DNA of 64,000 bases, taken from assembly GCA_027704905.1 (NCBI GenBank), contig CM051002.1:16034975-16098974 (forward strand), in the 5' to 3' direction. The position numbers and the translations under genes are program-made. Positions 22,860 through 33,857 of the stretch are shown one piece after another. The first letter of the stretch is position 1, and each line of letters begins with the position of its first letter. Below the pieces are notes generated by a model, which worked only from the letters and a program-made list of their open reading frames with translations, had not been told where the DNA came from and did not search any database. The DNA comes from Muraenolepis orangiensis. Its lineage: Eukaryota > Chordata > Actinopteri > Gadiformes > Muraenolepididae.

Positions 22860-23270
22860 TATCTTTAAAAAGATTAAATGACTTAAACAGAGTTTAAAAG
22901 TGCTCACAATTAGATGAGTCTGTAGTGTGTGGCTATGTGTGAGTGTTTAGTATTTTAGTTGATCTTCTTCTCTGGGTGTTTCTGTCATATTCAGTTGTAG
23001 AGACTTCAACTTTGACATGTGTACCTGATCAACATAATTCATGCCCCCTCCGCCGTAATGCACCATGAGTGACATGGCTGTGGACCAATCACAGGTCCAG
23101 CTTATAGCCACCAGTCAGCAGGAATTGTGCTCTTTAATATTTATGTACACTCTACTGTCTAAAGAAAAAAATCTGTGTAATATGGTAAAGACTACTGACA
23201 TTTGTCAGGTATTTCTTGAAAGGTAGTTTAACTCTGAGATGTTGTTTTCTAGGAATATATATTTGCTTTG
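22860..23270 (-). repeat. Diverged, inverted relative of the satellite monomer (left flank)
   Basis: On the minus strand it carries the monomer core: ATAAATATTAAAGAGCA, a CTGACTGGTG variant, GGTCCACAGCCATGTCACTC, and CATGGTGCATTACGGCGG. The hairpin of the array monomers is missing here. On the + strand it reads GTGGACCAATCACAGGTCC (intact CCAAT) and CTTATAGCC. It is homologous, in the same orientation, to 58235-58640, so the array is bracketed by two copies of this older unit. Confidence 0.75.
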
Positions 23271-23322
23271 TTACTTAGCAGATCATTTTATTGGAAGCGA
23301 CTACCAAGGAAGTTATATTGTA

Positions 23323-23655
23323 TCAGCAAGATCGGGGCTAGGCTCGACGACGTGGCGTCACACACTCCCAGCATGCACCATCAGTTTGTAAATATAACTG
23401 TGACATCACAACAAGTATGGTCACCTTGTAAACCTGAAGGTAGTAGTGGATGATTCATCCTTGCTGCAGCTGTCCCTGGTAAACAATACAAAACACTATG
23501 CTAGACAGGGTGGTGTTGCTCATACATTAATAATGTTATTAACATGTTTCAGGGATGGTCTGGAAAACTGTAGAAATGGTCTGTGATACAGGTTATCCTT
23601 AACTGAGCAGGTCAAATGCGCATAAGGCAGCTGATGGCATCCCGGTTGTGTGCTC
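23323..23655 (+). repeat. Flank block Z, copy 1
   Basis: About 330 bases beginning TATTGTATCAGCAAGATCGG and including CACTATGCTAGACAGGGTGG recur at 52985-53340 with very few differences. Its second half is a diverged piece of satellite monomer (CATTAATAATGTTATTAACA, GGGATGGTCTGGAAAACTG). Confidence 0.85.
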
Positions 23656-24045
23656 AGGAACTGACCGAGGTCCTTACTGACAACAACCTGGCCCTCAACA
23701 CCAAGAAGACCAAGGAGCTTCCTGGGGGTCCACATCTCTGAGGACCTCTCTAGGTCCCTCAACACGGCCTCACTGGTAAAGAAGGCTCACCAGTGTCTCT
23801 TCTTCCTTAGGAGACTGAGGAAAGCCCACCTGTCCCCTCAGATTCTGGTGAACTTTTACCGGTGTGCCATCGAAAGCATCCTCACCAACTGCAAAAGTTG
23901 TTTTGTTCCAAGTCAAGCAGGCTTAAGAACATATATTTTACCATGCACTTGACTGCAACATTTGCACTCTGGTTAGATGCCAACATCCTTTCGATGTACT
24001 CTACTTGTGCTGTACACTGACTAATTTGAATCTAATCTAATGTAA
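23652..24045 (+). mobile_element. L2-type LINE, internally deleted, copy 1
   Basis: Starts in a short piece shared with 53340 (CTGACCGAGGTCCTTACTGA), then jumps to NNLALNTKKTKEL and LGVHISEDLSRSLNTASLVK, then NFYRCAIESILTNC. It ends TTTGAATCTAATCTAATG. The RT core is deleted and the frame broken. Confidence 0.8.
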
Positions 24046-24150
24046 TTATGGCTGCATTATTGGCTATGTTTAAGAGTATAGTATTTTAGTTGATCTGCTT
24101 TTCTGGCTGTTTCTGTCATATTCAATTGTAGAAACTTAAACCTTAAGGGG

Positions 24151-24160
24151 ATTATGCAAA
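24151..24160 (+). promoter_or_regulatory. Canonical octamer ATGCAAAT in the first monomer
   Basis: TTATGCAAATCAATTGATG here matches the POU/Oct octamer exactly. Other monomers have ATGCTAAT at the same place. Binding is not shown. Confidence 0.35.
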
Positions 24161-25687
24161 TCAATTGATGTAACGGTAATAAGAAAGGGCCAGTAATACA
24201 GGATATAGTTAATTACTTCTCTAAATGGAACTTCACTTTTGTTACTTTTGAGTTGTTCAGTCAATCTAGTAAAACAATATCTTTCTGATATCTAGGTGAA
24301 TTTCTAGAAATCATGGTCAGTTTACCTTAAACAGTGTAGTGGGGGATCCCTTTTTACTAGGGATCCTGCTGGATAAATATTAAAGAGCAATATTCCTAAT
24401 TACTGACATCTGGAATCTGGAGCTGTGACTGGTCCACAGCCATGTCACTCATGGTGCAAAGGAAGGGAGGGGCAGGATTATGCGAATCGATTGATGTAAC
24501 GGTAATAATATCTATCTCAACAAATACATTTTTTAAACATTTTTTTTCTAAAATAATTGTAGTATGGTTAGACATGGTGCTGCTGCAAGTACATTAGTAA
24601 TGTTAGTAACATGTTTCTGGGATGGTCTGGAAAACTATAGAAAGTTCCTGTGATACAGGATATAGTAAATGACTTCACTAAAATGGAACTTTAGTAAACC
24701 ACTCAGTAGTTCAGTCAATCTATTTAACAAGAACTTTCTGATATCTACGTGAATTTCTAGAAATCATGGTCAGTTTTCCTTGAACAGTGTAGTGGGGGAT
24801 CCCTTTTTACTAAGGATCCTTCTGGATAAATATTAAAGAGCATTAATTCCTATTGACTAATATCTGGAATCTACAGCTGTGACTGGTCCACAGCCATGTC
24901 ACTCATGGTGCATTAGAAGGGAGGGGCAGGATTATGCTAATTAATTGATGTAATGTAATTAAATCAATCTCAACAATTACATATATATTTTTTTAATTCT
25001 AAAATAATTGTATTATGGTTAGACATGGTGGTGCTGCAAGTACATTAGTAATGTTAGTAACTTGTTTCTGGTATGGTCTGGAAAATTATCGAAAGATCCT
25101 GTGATACAGGATATAGTAAATGACTTCACTAAAATGGAACTTTAGTAAATCACTGAGTGGTTCAGTCAATCTAGTAAACAAGAACTTTCTGATATCTAGG
25201 TGAATTTCTAGAATTCATGGTCAGTTTTACAGACATTTCATTTAAAAAACAATAGTACTATGGTTAGACATGGTTGTGCTACAAGTACATTAGTACTTTT
25301 AGTAATATGTTTCTAGGATGGTCTGGAAAACTATAGAAAGGGCCTGTGATACAAGTTATTAGTAAATGTGTTTATCACTGAGTGGTTTAGTCAATCTAGT
25401 AAACAAGAACTTTCTGATATCTAGGTGAATTTCTAGAACTCAGTCAGTTTTTCTTAAACAGTGTAGCGGGGGATCCCTTTTTACTAGGGATCCTTCTGGA
25501 TAAATATTAAAGAGCATTAATTCCGAATGACAGATATCTGGAAGCTGGAGCTGTTACTGGTCCACAGCCATTTCACTCATGGTGACATTATGCTAATCAA
25601 TTGATGTAACGGTAATTATATCTATCTCAACAATTACATGTTTTGGTTAGACAGAATGGTGCTGCAAGTACATTAGTAATGTTAGTA

Positions 25688-27054
25688 CCGTAATTTCCAG
25701 ACTATTGAGCGCACCTGAATATAAGCCGCACCCACTGAATTTAAAAAAAATAATTATTTTGAACATAAATAAGCCACACATGTCTATAAGCCGCAGGTAC
25801 CTACCGGTATATTGAAACAAATTAACTTTACACAGGCTTTAACGAAACACGGCTTGTAACAAAAATAAAAATTAGCGGCAAACAGTAGCCTACCAAGAAA
25901 GTCATTGGTCACTATCTTCTTCCTCCTGTGCACTGAAACCACTGAAGTCATCTCCTTCGGTGTCAGAGTTGAATAGCCTCAGAATTGCTTCATCCGATGT
26001 TGGATCGTTTTCATTGTCGCTCTCGTCACTTTCATCCGGAGGCAAATTCCCCGCTGAGCTGATGCTGCCCTTTTCAACACGCAGCAGTCCAGCCTTTCGA
26101 AACCCGTTGATGATAGTGGATTGTTTGACAATGCTCCACGCTGTCAGGACCCACTGGCAGACTTGACCATAAGTTGCTCTTGGCATGCGGCCCGTTTTAG
26201 TGAAGGATTTCTCCCCACTTGTCATCCAAGCCTCCCATTGAACACGGAGCGCCACCTTAAATGCACGATTTACACGGATGTCGAGTGGCTGCAACAACTT
26301 TGTTGTGCCCCCAGGAATCACAGCTGGAATTGAGTTTGTCCTCTTGATGGCTTCTTTCACAGAATCTGTTATGTGGGCCCTCATGCTGTCTAAAACGAGC
26401 AATGCCTTGTTCCTGTGAAAGAATCCTCCCGGTCGCTTGCCGTAACACTCCGTATGCCATTCATGCATTAGGCTTTCCGTCATCCATCCTTTCTTGTTGA
26501 CTTTCACAACAATTCCTCTCGGGAATTTTTCTTTTGGCATCGTCATGCGTTTAAAAATCACCATCGGTGGAAGCTTTTCTCCCGATGCCGTGCAGCTCAG
26601 AACACAGGTGAAGTGCGTTTTTTCATGCCAGTTGTTTCAGCGTGACTGATGATTGGCCTTTCCTGTTGACAGTCCGAGTGAGAGGCAGGTCAAACGTCAG
26701 AGGAACCTCATCCATATTTATGATGTCGTGCGGGCTAATGGAATTTTTTGCATCAGTGAATTTGCAGAAGTTTGAAACTTTTTCCTCTTAGTCGGGAGGG
26801 AGCTGCTGACACAGACTCGTCCGTACCCTGATGGACAGGCCTTTACGTCTCATAAATCTGAGACACCACGATGGTCCACCTCTAAAATCCTCAAACTTCA
26901 TTGTGGTGGCGATTGTTTTGGCTTTCAGTCGGATCTGCACAGTTGAAACACCTCGGCCGTCTGCTCTCTGTGTGTTGACCCAGTCTTCCAGCTCATTTTC
27001 TAGTTCAGGCCATCTGCTTTTCTTCCCTCTGAAAGCTTTAGTTGTCTTTTTATA
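25688..27054 (-). pseudogene. pogo/Tigger element, copy 1, truncated
   Basis: The left terminus CCGTAATTTCCAGACTATTG follows TA at 25686-25687, as in copy 2. The minus-strand transposase keeps an open frame for residues 220-439 of the copy-2 protein. Single-base losses near 26625-26640 and a small deletion near 26745 break the frame upstream. The element stops at about 27054, at the codons for residues 55-60, and the satellite resumes (TATAGAAAGGGCCTGTG). The N-terminal DNA-binding region and right terminus are gone. The satellite on its left is the same variant as left of copy 2. Confidence 0.9.
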
Positions 27055-29655
27055 GAAAGGGCCTGTGATACAAGTTATTAGTAAATGTGTTTATCACTGA
27101 GTGGTTTAGTCAATCTAGTAAACAAGAACTTTCTGATATCTAGGTGAATTTCTAGAACTCATAGTCAGTTTTTCTTAAACAGTGTAGTGGGGGATCCCTT
27201 TTTACTAGGGATCCTTCTGGATAAATATTAAAGAGCATTAATTCCTATTGACTGATATCTGGAATCTGGAGCTGTTACTGGTCCACAGCCATGTCACTCA
27301 TGGTGCAAAGGAAGGGAGGGGCAGGATTATGCTAATCAATTGATGTAACGGTAATTATATCCATCTCGACAATTACATTTTTAAAACATTTTTTTCTCTA
27401 AAATAAATGTATTATGGTTAGACATGGTGGTGCTGCAAGTACATTAGTAATGTTAGTAACATGTTTCTGGAATGGTCTAGAAATCATTAAAAAGGGCCTG
27501 TGAAACAGGATATTGTTTATTTCTTCACTAAAACAGAACTTCACTTTAGTAAACCACAGAGTGGTTAAGTCAATCTAGTAAACAAGAACTTTTTGATATC
27601 TACGTGAATTTCTAGAACTCATAGTCATTTTTCCTTAAACAGTGTAGTGGGGGATCCCTTTTTACTAGGGATCATTAAAGAGCATTAATTCCTAATGACT
27701 GATATCTGGAATCTGGAGCTGTTACTGGTCCACAGCCATGTCACTCATGGTGCAAAGGAAGGGAGGGGCAGGATTATGCTAATCAATTGATGTCACGGTA
27801 ATTATATCCATCTCGACAATTACATTTTTAAAACTTTTTTTCTCTAAAATAAATGTATTATGGTTAGACATGGTGGTGCTGCAAGTACATTAGTAATGTT
27901 AGTAACATGTCTCTGGAATGGTCTAGAAATCATTAAAAAGGGCCTGTGAAACAGGATATCGTTTATTTCTTCACTAAAACAGAACTTCACTTTAGTAAAC
28001 CACAGAGTGGTTAAGTCAATCTAGTAAACAAGAACTTTTTGATATCTACGTGAATTTCTAGAACTCATAGTCAGTTTTCCTTAAACAGTGTAGTGGGGGA
28101 TCCCTTTTTACTAGGGATCCTTCTGGATAAATATTAAAGAGCATTAATTCCTATTGACTGATATCTGGAATCTGGAGCTGTTACTGGTCCACAGCCATGT
28201 CACTCATGGTGCAAAGGAAGGGAGGGGCAGGATTATGCTAATCAATTGATGTAACGGTAATTATATCCATCTCGACAATTACATTTTTAAAACATTTTTT
28301 TCTCTAAAATAAATGTATTATGGTTAGACATGGTGGTGCTGCAAGTACATTAGTAATGTTAGTAACATGTTTCTGGAATGGTCTAGAAATCATTAAAAAG
28401 GGCCTGTGAAACAGGATATCGTTTATTTCTTCACTAAAACAGAACTTCACTTTAGTAAACCACAGAGTGGTTAAGTCAATCTAGTAAACAAGAACTTTTT
28501 GATATCTACGTGAATTTCTAGAACTCATAGTCATTTTTCCTTAAACAGTGTAGTGGGGGATCCCTTTTTACTAGGGATCATTAAAGAGCATTAATTCCTA
28601 ATGACTGATATCTGGAATCTGGAGCTGTGACTGGTCCACAGCCATGTCACTCATGGTGCAAAGGAAGGGAGAGGTGGGATTATGCTAATCAATTGATGTA
28701 ACGTAATTATATCCAGCACAATAATTACATGTTTTGGTTGGACATGGTGGTGCTGCAAGTACATTAGTAATGTTAGTAACATGTTTCTGGGATGGTCCGG
28801 AAAACTATACAAAGGGCCTATGATACAGGATATAGTAAATGACTTCACTAAAAATGAACTTTTGTAAATCACTGAGTGGTTCAGTCAATCTAGTAAACAA
28901 GAACTTTCTGATATCTAGGTGAATTTCTAGAAATCATGGTCAGTTTTCCTTAAACAGTGTAGTGGGGGATCCCTTTTTACTAGGGATCCTTCTGGATAAA
29001 TATTAAAGAGCATTAATTCCTGTTGACTGATATCTGGAATCTACAGCTGTGACTGGTCCACAGCCATGTCACTCATGGTGCAAAGGAAGGGAGGGGCAGG
29101 ATTATGCTAATCAATTGATGTAACGTAATTAAATCCATCTCAACAATTACATTTTTAAAACATTTTTTTTCTAAAATAATTGAATTATGGTTAGACATGG
29201 TGGTGCTGCAAGTACATTAGTAATGTTAGTAACATGTTTCTGGGATGGTCTGGAAATCGTTAGAAAGGGCCTGTGATACAGGATATAGTTGATTTCTTCA
29301 CTAAAACAGAACTTTACTTTAGTAAACCACTGAGTGGTTAAGTCAATCTAGTAAACAAGAACTTTCTGATATCTACGTGAATTTCTAGAACTCATAGTCA
29401 GTTTTCCTTAAACAGTGTAGTGGAGGATCCCCTTTCACTAGGGATCCTTCTGGATAAATATTAAAGAGCATTAATTCCTAATGACTGACATCTGGAAGCT
29501 GGAGCTGTTACTTGTCCACAGCCATGTTTATTAGAAGTGAGGGGCAGGATAATGTAATCTTCTCAACAATTATATTAAAAAAATATATATATTCTAAAAT
29601 AATTGTATTATAATTAGACATTGTGGTGCTGCAAGTACATTAATAATGTTAGTAA
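27055..29655. repeat. Satellite segment with dimeric 907-bp register
   Basis: A monomer variant lacking CCTTCTGGATAAAT after the hairpin (GGGATCATTAAAGAGC) occurs at about 27669 and 28576, 907 bp apart, with an ordinary monomer between. The dimer copies differ by only a few bases. Confidence 0.85.
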
Positions 29656-29877
29656 TGTAGGGGATGCAAGGAACGTAATTCACGGCATGGTCCCTTTAAG
29701 CAGGTGTTTGGGGTTGGGCTTAAAGATGGCAGCCATTTTGGGTGTGTAATGGATTCATGTTTGGAGTTGTAGCTGAGGAGTGCAGCTCAACATGAGGAGA
29801 TGAGATGCAATAAATGACACACGGATTTGTGTTGTCAACCAGAGAAACTGTGTCGTTGTATTCCACGAGTTCCTACA
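29656..29877 (+). repeat. 5' LTR of the Gypsy element
   Basis: 222 bp. Relative to the 3' LTR it lacks 28 bases after GTAATTCAC; otherwise I see no difference. ATGCAATAAATGACAC near 29805 includes a polyadenylation signal. Confidence 0.95.
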
Positions 29878-29976
29878 TTGGTGACCTGACGTAAGGTGGA
29901 CGCTTCCGCTACTTTTTTTAATTTTTATTTTTTTAATTTAATTTTTTTTTAAATTTTTATTTTTTTTGCTGGGAAC
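29878..29976 (+). other. Gypsy leader with presumed primer-binding site
   Basis: TTGGTGACCTGACGTAAGG directly follows the LTR, where the tRNA primer site belongs; I cannot name the tRNA. A T-rich stretch (about 29912-29968) follows and runs into the gag start. Confidence 0.5.
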
Positions 29977-30669
29977 ATGACTACAAACGCAGTTTCGTTG
30001 AAACTACCCGAGTTCTGGGAATCATCAGCCTCGGCATGGTTTGCTCAAACAGAGGCGCAGTTCGCGCTGCGGGACATTACCACGGATACCACGAAATACT
30101 ACTATGTGGTGTCAGCCCTGGGAAATTCAACAGCCAGCCGAGTGGTGAGCCTCCTCAAACGCCCTCCGTACCAGGACAAGTACGATACGCTCAAGGCTCA
30201 CCTGCTGAAGACATTTGAACTTTCCGATACCGAGCGGGCCAGCCGGCTGTTCTCTCTACAAGGGCTCGGGGACAGCAAACCTTCTGAGCTGATGGATAGA
30301 ATGCTGGATTTATTGGGGGAGCACAAACCCGATTTCCTGTTCGTCCAACTCTTCCTGCGACAGCTACCTGTTACGGTACGCGCTGCTCTGGCCAACACCA
30401 CTATAAAAGATGATTGCCGTGCGCTAGCCGAGGAGGCAGATAGAGTTTTTCTGGCCGCTCAGCAGCCCGGTGCTGCAGCGTTTTTTTCGGCCCAATCCTT
30501 TTCGCCACCGCCAGGAGACATGATGGTCGCCGCCGCCGCGACAGCTCCTCGCAGGCAGCAGGACGCAGGGCTGTGTTACTTCCATGCGAGATTTGGATCC
30601 AGGGCCAAGCAGTGCCAACCACCGTGCAGTTTCCATGGGGCGGGAAACGCCAGGGCCGGCGCTCGCTAG
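29977..30669 (+). CDS. gag: Gypsy gag protein, 230 aa
   Basis: Structural protein of the retrotransposon particle. The frame starts at ATG 29977, 99 bases after the 5' LTR, in AACATGACTAC. The N-terminus (LKLPEFWESSASAWFAQTEA) is the typical opening of fish and invertebrate Gypsy gag, where the particle-forming domain begins. A Cys/His cluster CYFHARFGSRAKQCQPPC near residue 200 is a degenerate nucleic-acid-binding knuckle. The frame ends TAG at 30667-30669. The pol frame is open from 30444 and lies one base back, so gag and pol overlap by 226 bases. No stop or frameshift interrupts gag. Confidence 0.9.
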   Translation: MTTNAVSLKLPEFWESSASAWFAQTEAQFALRDITTDTTKYYYVVSALGNSTASRVVSLLKRPPYQDKYDTLKAHLLKTFELSDTERASRLFSLQGLGDSKPSELMDRMLDLLGEHKPDFLFVQLFLRQLPVTVRAALANTTIKDDCRALAEEADRVFLAAQQPGAAAFFSAQSFSPPPGDMMVAAAATAPRRQQDAGLCYFHARFGSRAKQCQPPCSFHGAGNARAGAR

Positions 30670-33600
30670 TGGCCATGAGCGTCGGTCGAGAAGGCAGGCT
30701 GCTGTTCGTCCAGGACACCATCTCCGGGCGACGGTTCATGTGCGACACGGGCGCGCAGAGGAGCGTCTTGCCCGCTTCTCGAGTGGACATCATCACCGGG
30801 GGACACGGTCCCCCTTTGGAGGCCGCCAACGGAAGCCCCATCCGCACATACGGCACCAGGTATGTGGGACTGCGTTTTAGTGGCCAACTGTTTGGCTGGG
30901 ACTTTGTCACCGCTAATGTTTCTGTCCCCCTTCTCGGGGCGGATTTTTTGTGCGCCTATGGACTGTTAGTGGATGTGAAAAATCGCCGCTTGATTGATGC
31001 CGCTACTTTCTGTTCGTACGCGGGTTCTCTCGGAGGGGCAGACGCTATCAGACTCTCTAGCATGCTCTCCTCCACAGACGAGTTCCAGCAGCTGCTCGCC
31101 GAGTTCCCGGGGCTCACGCGGCCCACCTTCTCAGTAGCCACCGACAAGCATGGAGTGGAGCACCATATCGCCACGACTGGCCCCCCGGTCTATGCCCGGG
31201 CTCGGCGCCTCGACCCGGCCAAGCTCAGCATTGCCAAGGCAGAGTTTGAGAACATGGAGCGCCTGGGCATTATTCGCCGCTCCGACAGCCCATGGGCTTC
31301 CCCCCTCCACATTGTGCCCAAGCCGGGAGGGGGGATGCGTCCGTGTGGGGATTACCGCCGGCTCAATGACGCCACGACGCCTGACCGGTACCCAGTCCCA
31401 TACATTCAGGACTTTTCGGCCCGCCTTTCAAGGAAGGTGATGTTTTCCAAGGTAGACCTGGTGCGTGGGTATCATCAGGTGCCCGTCCACCCGCGGGACA
31501 TCCCCAAAACAGCGGTGATAACTCCATTCGGACTGTTTGAGTTTCTGCGCATGCCGTTCGGCCTCAAAAACGCGGCGCAGACATTTCAGCGCCTTATGGA
31601 CTCGGTGCTACGCGACCTGGATTTCATTTTCGTGTACTTGGACGATATCCTCATAGCCAGCACCTCTAAGGCGGAGCATATGTCCCACCTCCGGAGGCTG
31701 TTTGAGCGGCTACATCAGCACGGACTAATTATCAACCCGGCCAAATGCCAATTTGGACGGTCGACCATTGACTTCCTGGGACACCGAGTCACCAGGGAGG
31801 GAGCGGTCCCCCTTCCGGTGAAGGTGGAAGCAGTGACAAATTTTCCACGGCCACCCACGGTTAAGTCCCTGCAGGAGTTCCTCGGCATGGTGAACTTCTA
31901 TCACCGCTTTATCCCTCAGGCGGCTCGGATAATGCGGCCCTTGTATGAGGCACTGAAGGGTAAGACGCCAAAGCAGGCTGTGGACTGGTCGGCGGAGAGA
32001 GACCAAGCCTTCCGGGACGCCAAGACGGCCCTAGCTAACGCGACCATGCTGGCACACCCGGCTCTCAAAGCCCCGATCGCCATCACCACAGATGCCTCAG
32101 ACTTTGCCATTGGCGCAGTGTTTGAGCAGTGGGTAAGCGGGGCATGGCAGCCGCTCGCTTTTTTCAGCCGCCAGTTACGCCCCAGCGAACGGAGGTATAG
32201 CACCTTCGACCGGGAGCTCCTCGGCCTCTACCTTGCCATCCGGCATTTCCGTTTTCTACTGGAGGGCCGCCAGTTCACGGCATTCGTGGATCACAAGCCG
32301 CTAACATTCGCTATGGCCAAGGTGTCTGAGCCGTGGTCCGCCCGTCAACAGCGACAACTCGCATACGTCTCGGAGTTCACCACTGACGTGCAGCATGTGG
32401 CAGGTAAAGACAACCTCGTCGCAGACTGCCTCTCCCGGGCCATAGCAGGGGCAGTCCACTTGGGACTGGATTACGCCGGGATGGCGGCAGACCAGGCTGC
32501 CGACACTGAGGGGCGAGACGGGAGGCCAGCAACCTCAAGCCTGCAGTTGGAGGACGTGGCTTTCGACGGTGCTGGCGTCACGCTCCTGTGTGATGTCTCT
32601 ACGGGGCAGCCACGCCCCATCGTTCCCACGGGGTGGAGGCGACGGATTTTTGAAGCCGTCCACGGCCTCTCCCACCCGGGTAGGAGACCAACGCAGAGGC
32701 TAGTATCTGCCAAGTTTGTCTGGCCCGGGCTTAAAAAAGACGTGAGAGACTGGGCCAACGCCTGTGTGGAGTGCCAGCGCGCTAAAGTGCATCGCCACAC
32801 CAAGGCCCCCCTGGAGCAGTTCCTGGTTCCGGAAAGGAGGTTCGATCATGTGAACATAGATATAGTGGGTCCGCTGCCCCCCTCGCAAGGTTTTAGTTAT
32901 CTCTTGACCATGGTAGACAGGACCACCCGTTGGCCGGAGGCCGTTCCACTGTCAGCTACGACAGCCGCCGAGGTGGCCAGGGCCTTCATTGGAACCTGGG
33001 TTGCCCGGTTTGGTACTCCGGCCGATCTATCTTCGGACCGGGGCCCACAGTTCACGTCAGAGCTCTGGAACACGGTCGCCGAGAGCCTGGGCATGAAGCT
33101 ACACCGGACCACGTCATACCATCCACAGGCCAATGGATTATGCGAGCGTTTTCATCGGTCAATGAAAGCGGCGCTGCGGGCCAGCCTTACGGACAGCAAC
33201 TGGATCGACAGACTCCCGTGGGTCATGCTGGGTCTCAGGACGGCCCCCAAGGAAGACCTCCAATCCTCATCTGCTGAGCTGGTTTACGGTCAGCCGCTGC
33301 GGGTCCCAGGGGATTTCATCCCTTCCGTTACAGCCCCCTGGTCGGCCGCCCAGCAACGGACGGCTCTGCTGGATAAGGCTAGGGCCTTTGCACCAGTCCC
33401 CACTTCACAGCATGGCCTCCCTCGGTCGCACGTCCCTACGAGTCTGCGGTCAGCGGAATACGTGTTCATCCGGCACGACGCCCACCGGGACCCTTTGCGG
33501 CCTCCCTACGACGGTCCATTCCGGGTCCAGGAGGCGGGAGACAAGTACTTTGTTGTGGACATGGCCGGGAAACTAGAACATGTTTCTATAGATCGCCTGA

Positions 33601-33836
33601 AACCAGCTCACATGGACTTGAGCAAGCCGGTGGAGCTAGCCCAGCCCCCACGACGGGGACGGCCCCCTACCTTGCCCCAGATCCGGGTAAGGCCCTGGGG
33701 ACCCCCTCGCCACCCTTCCAGCGCCCACTTGACCGTAGAGCCCCTGAGACGTTCCCTACGGCGGTGCTGCCCACCACGTTGGTCAGGCGGAGCCGTTATG
33801 GCAGAGCACTCCGCCCTCCGCGTAAATTGTTATTAG
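30444..33836 (+). CDS. pol: Gypsy pol polyprotein (protease, RT, RNase H, integrase)
   Basis: Open from 30444 (after a TAG) to TAG at 33834-33836. Counting codons from 30573: protease with FMCDTGAQRSVLP near 58; reverse transcriptase with YLDD near 355-358; RNase H beginning TTDASDFAIGAVF near 505 with DREL and ADCLSRA; integrase zinc finger (H...H...CVEC) near 696-735; catalytic Asp in NIDIVG, Asp in SSDRGPQF and Glu in NGLCERFHR; then a GPF-type module near 980. It copies RNA to DNA and integrates it. There is no in-frame ATG needed near the start, since it is probably made as a gag-pol fusion by a -1 shift. All recognised catalytic residues are present. No chromodomain is obvious. Confidence 0.95.
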   Translation, partial: SFSGRSAARCCSVFFGPILFATARRHDGRRRRDSSSQAAGRRAVLLPCEIWIQGQAVPTTVQFPWGGKRQGRRSLVAMSVGREGRLLFVQDTISGRRFMCDTGAQRSVLPASRVDIITGGHGPPLEAANGSPIRTYGTRYVGLRFSGQLFGWDFVTANVSVPLLGADFLCAYGLLVDVKNRRLIDAATFCSYAGSLGGADAIRLSSMLSSTDEFQQLLAEFPGLTRPTFSVATDKHGVEHHIATTGPPVYARARRLDPAKLSIAKAEFENMERLGIIRRSDSPWASPLHIVPKPGGGMRPCGDYRRLNDATTPDRYPVPYIQDFSARLSRKVMFSKVDLVRGYHQVPVHPRDIPKTAVITPFGLFEFLRMPFGLKNAAQTFQRLMDSVLRDLDFIFVYLDDILIASTSKAEHMSHLRRLFERLHQHGLIINPAKCQFGRSTIDFLGHRVTREGAVPLPVKVEAVTNFPRPPTVKSLQEFLGMVNFYHRFIPQAARIMRPLYEALKGKTPKQAVDWSAERDQAFRDAKTALANATMLAHPALKAPIAITTDASDFAIGAVFEQWVSGAWQPLAFFSRQLRPSERRYSTFDRELLGLYLAIRHFRFLLEGRQFTAFVDHKPLTFAMAKVSEPWSARQQRQLAYVSEFTTDVQHVAGKDNLVADCLSRAIAGAVHLGLDYAGMAADQAADTEGRDGRPATSSLQLEDVAFDGAGVTLLCDVSTGQPRPIVPTGWRRRIFEAVHGLSHPGRRPTQRLVSAKFVWPGLKKDVRDWANACVECQRAKVHRHTKAPLEQFLVPERRFDHVNIDIVGPLPPSQGFSYLLTMVDRTTRWPEAVPLSATTAAEVARAFIGTWVARFGTPADLSSDRGPQFTSELWNTVAESLGMKLHRTTSYHPQANGLCERFHRSMKAALRASLTDSNWIDRLPWVMLGLRTAPKEDLQSSSAELVYGQPLRVPGDFIPSVTAPWSAAQQRTALLDKARAFAPVPTSQHGLPRSHVPTSLRSAEYVFIRHDAHRDPLRPPYDGPFRVQEAGDKYFVVDMAGKLEHVSIDRLKPAHMDLSKPVELAQPPRRGRPPTLPQIRVRPWGPPRHPSSAHLTVEPLRRSLRRCCPPRWSGGAVMAEHSALRVNCY

Positions 33837-33839
33837 GGT

Positions 33840-33857
33840 GAATTCTGGGGGGAGGCA
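33840..33857 (+). promoter_or_regulatory. Polypurine tract of the Gypsy element
   Basis: GAATTCTGGGGGGAGGCA directly precedes the 3' LTR, where plus-strand DNA synthesis is primed in LTR elements. Confidence 0.75.

Noticed and set aside
30573..30669. Pol start codon at 30573
   Set aside because: The codon is GTG and the frame is open further upstream to 30444, so a gag-pol frameshift fusion is more plausible than initiation there.
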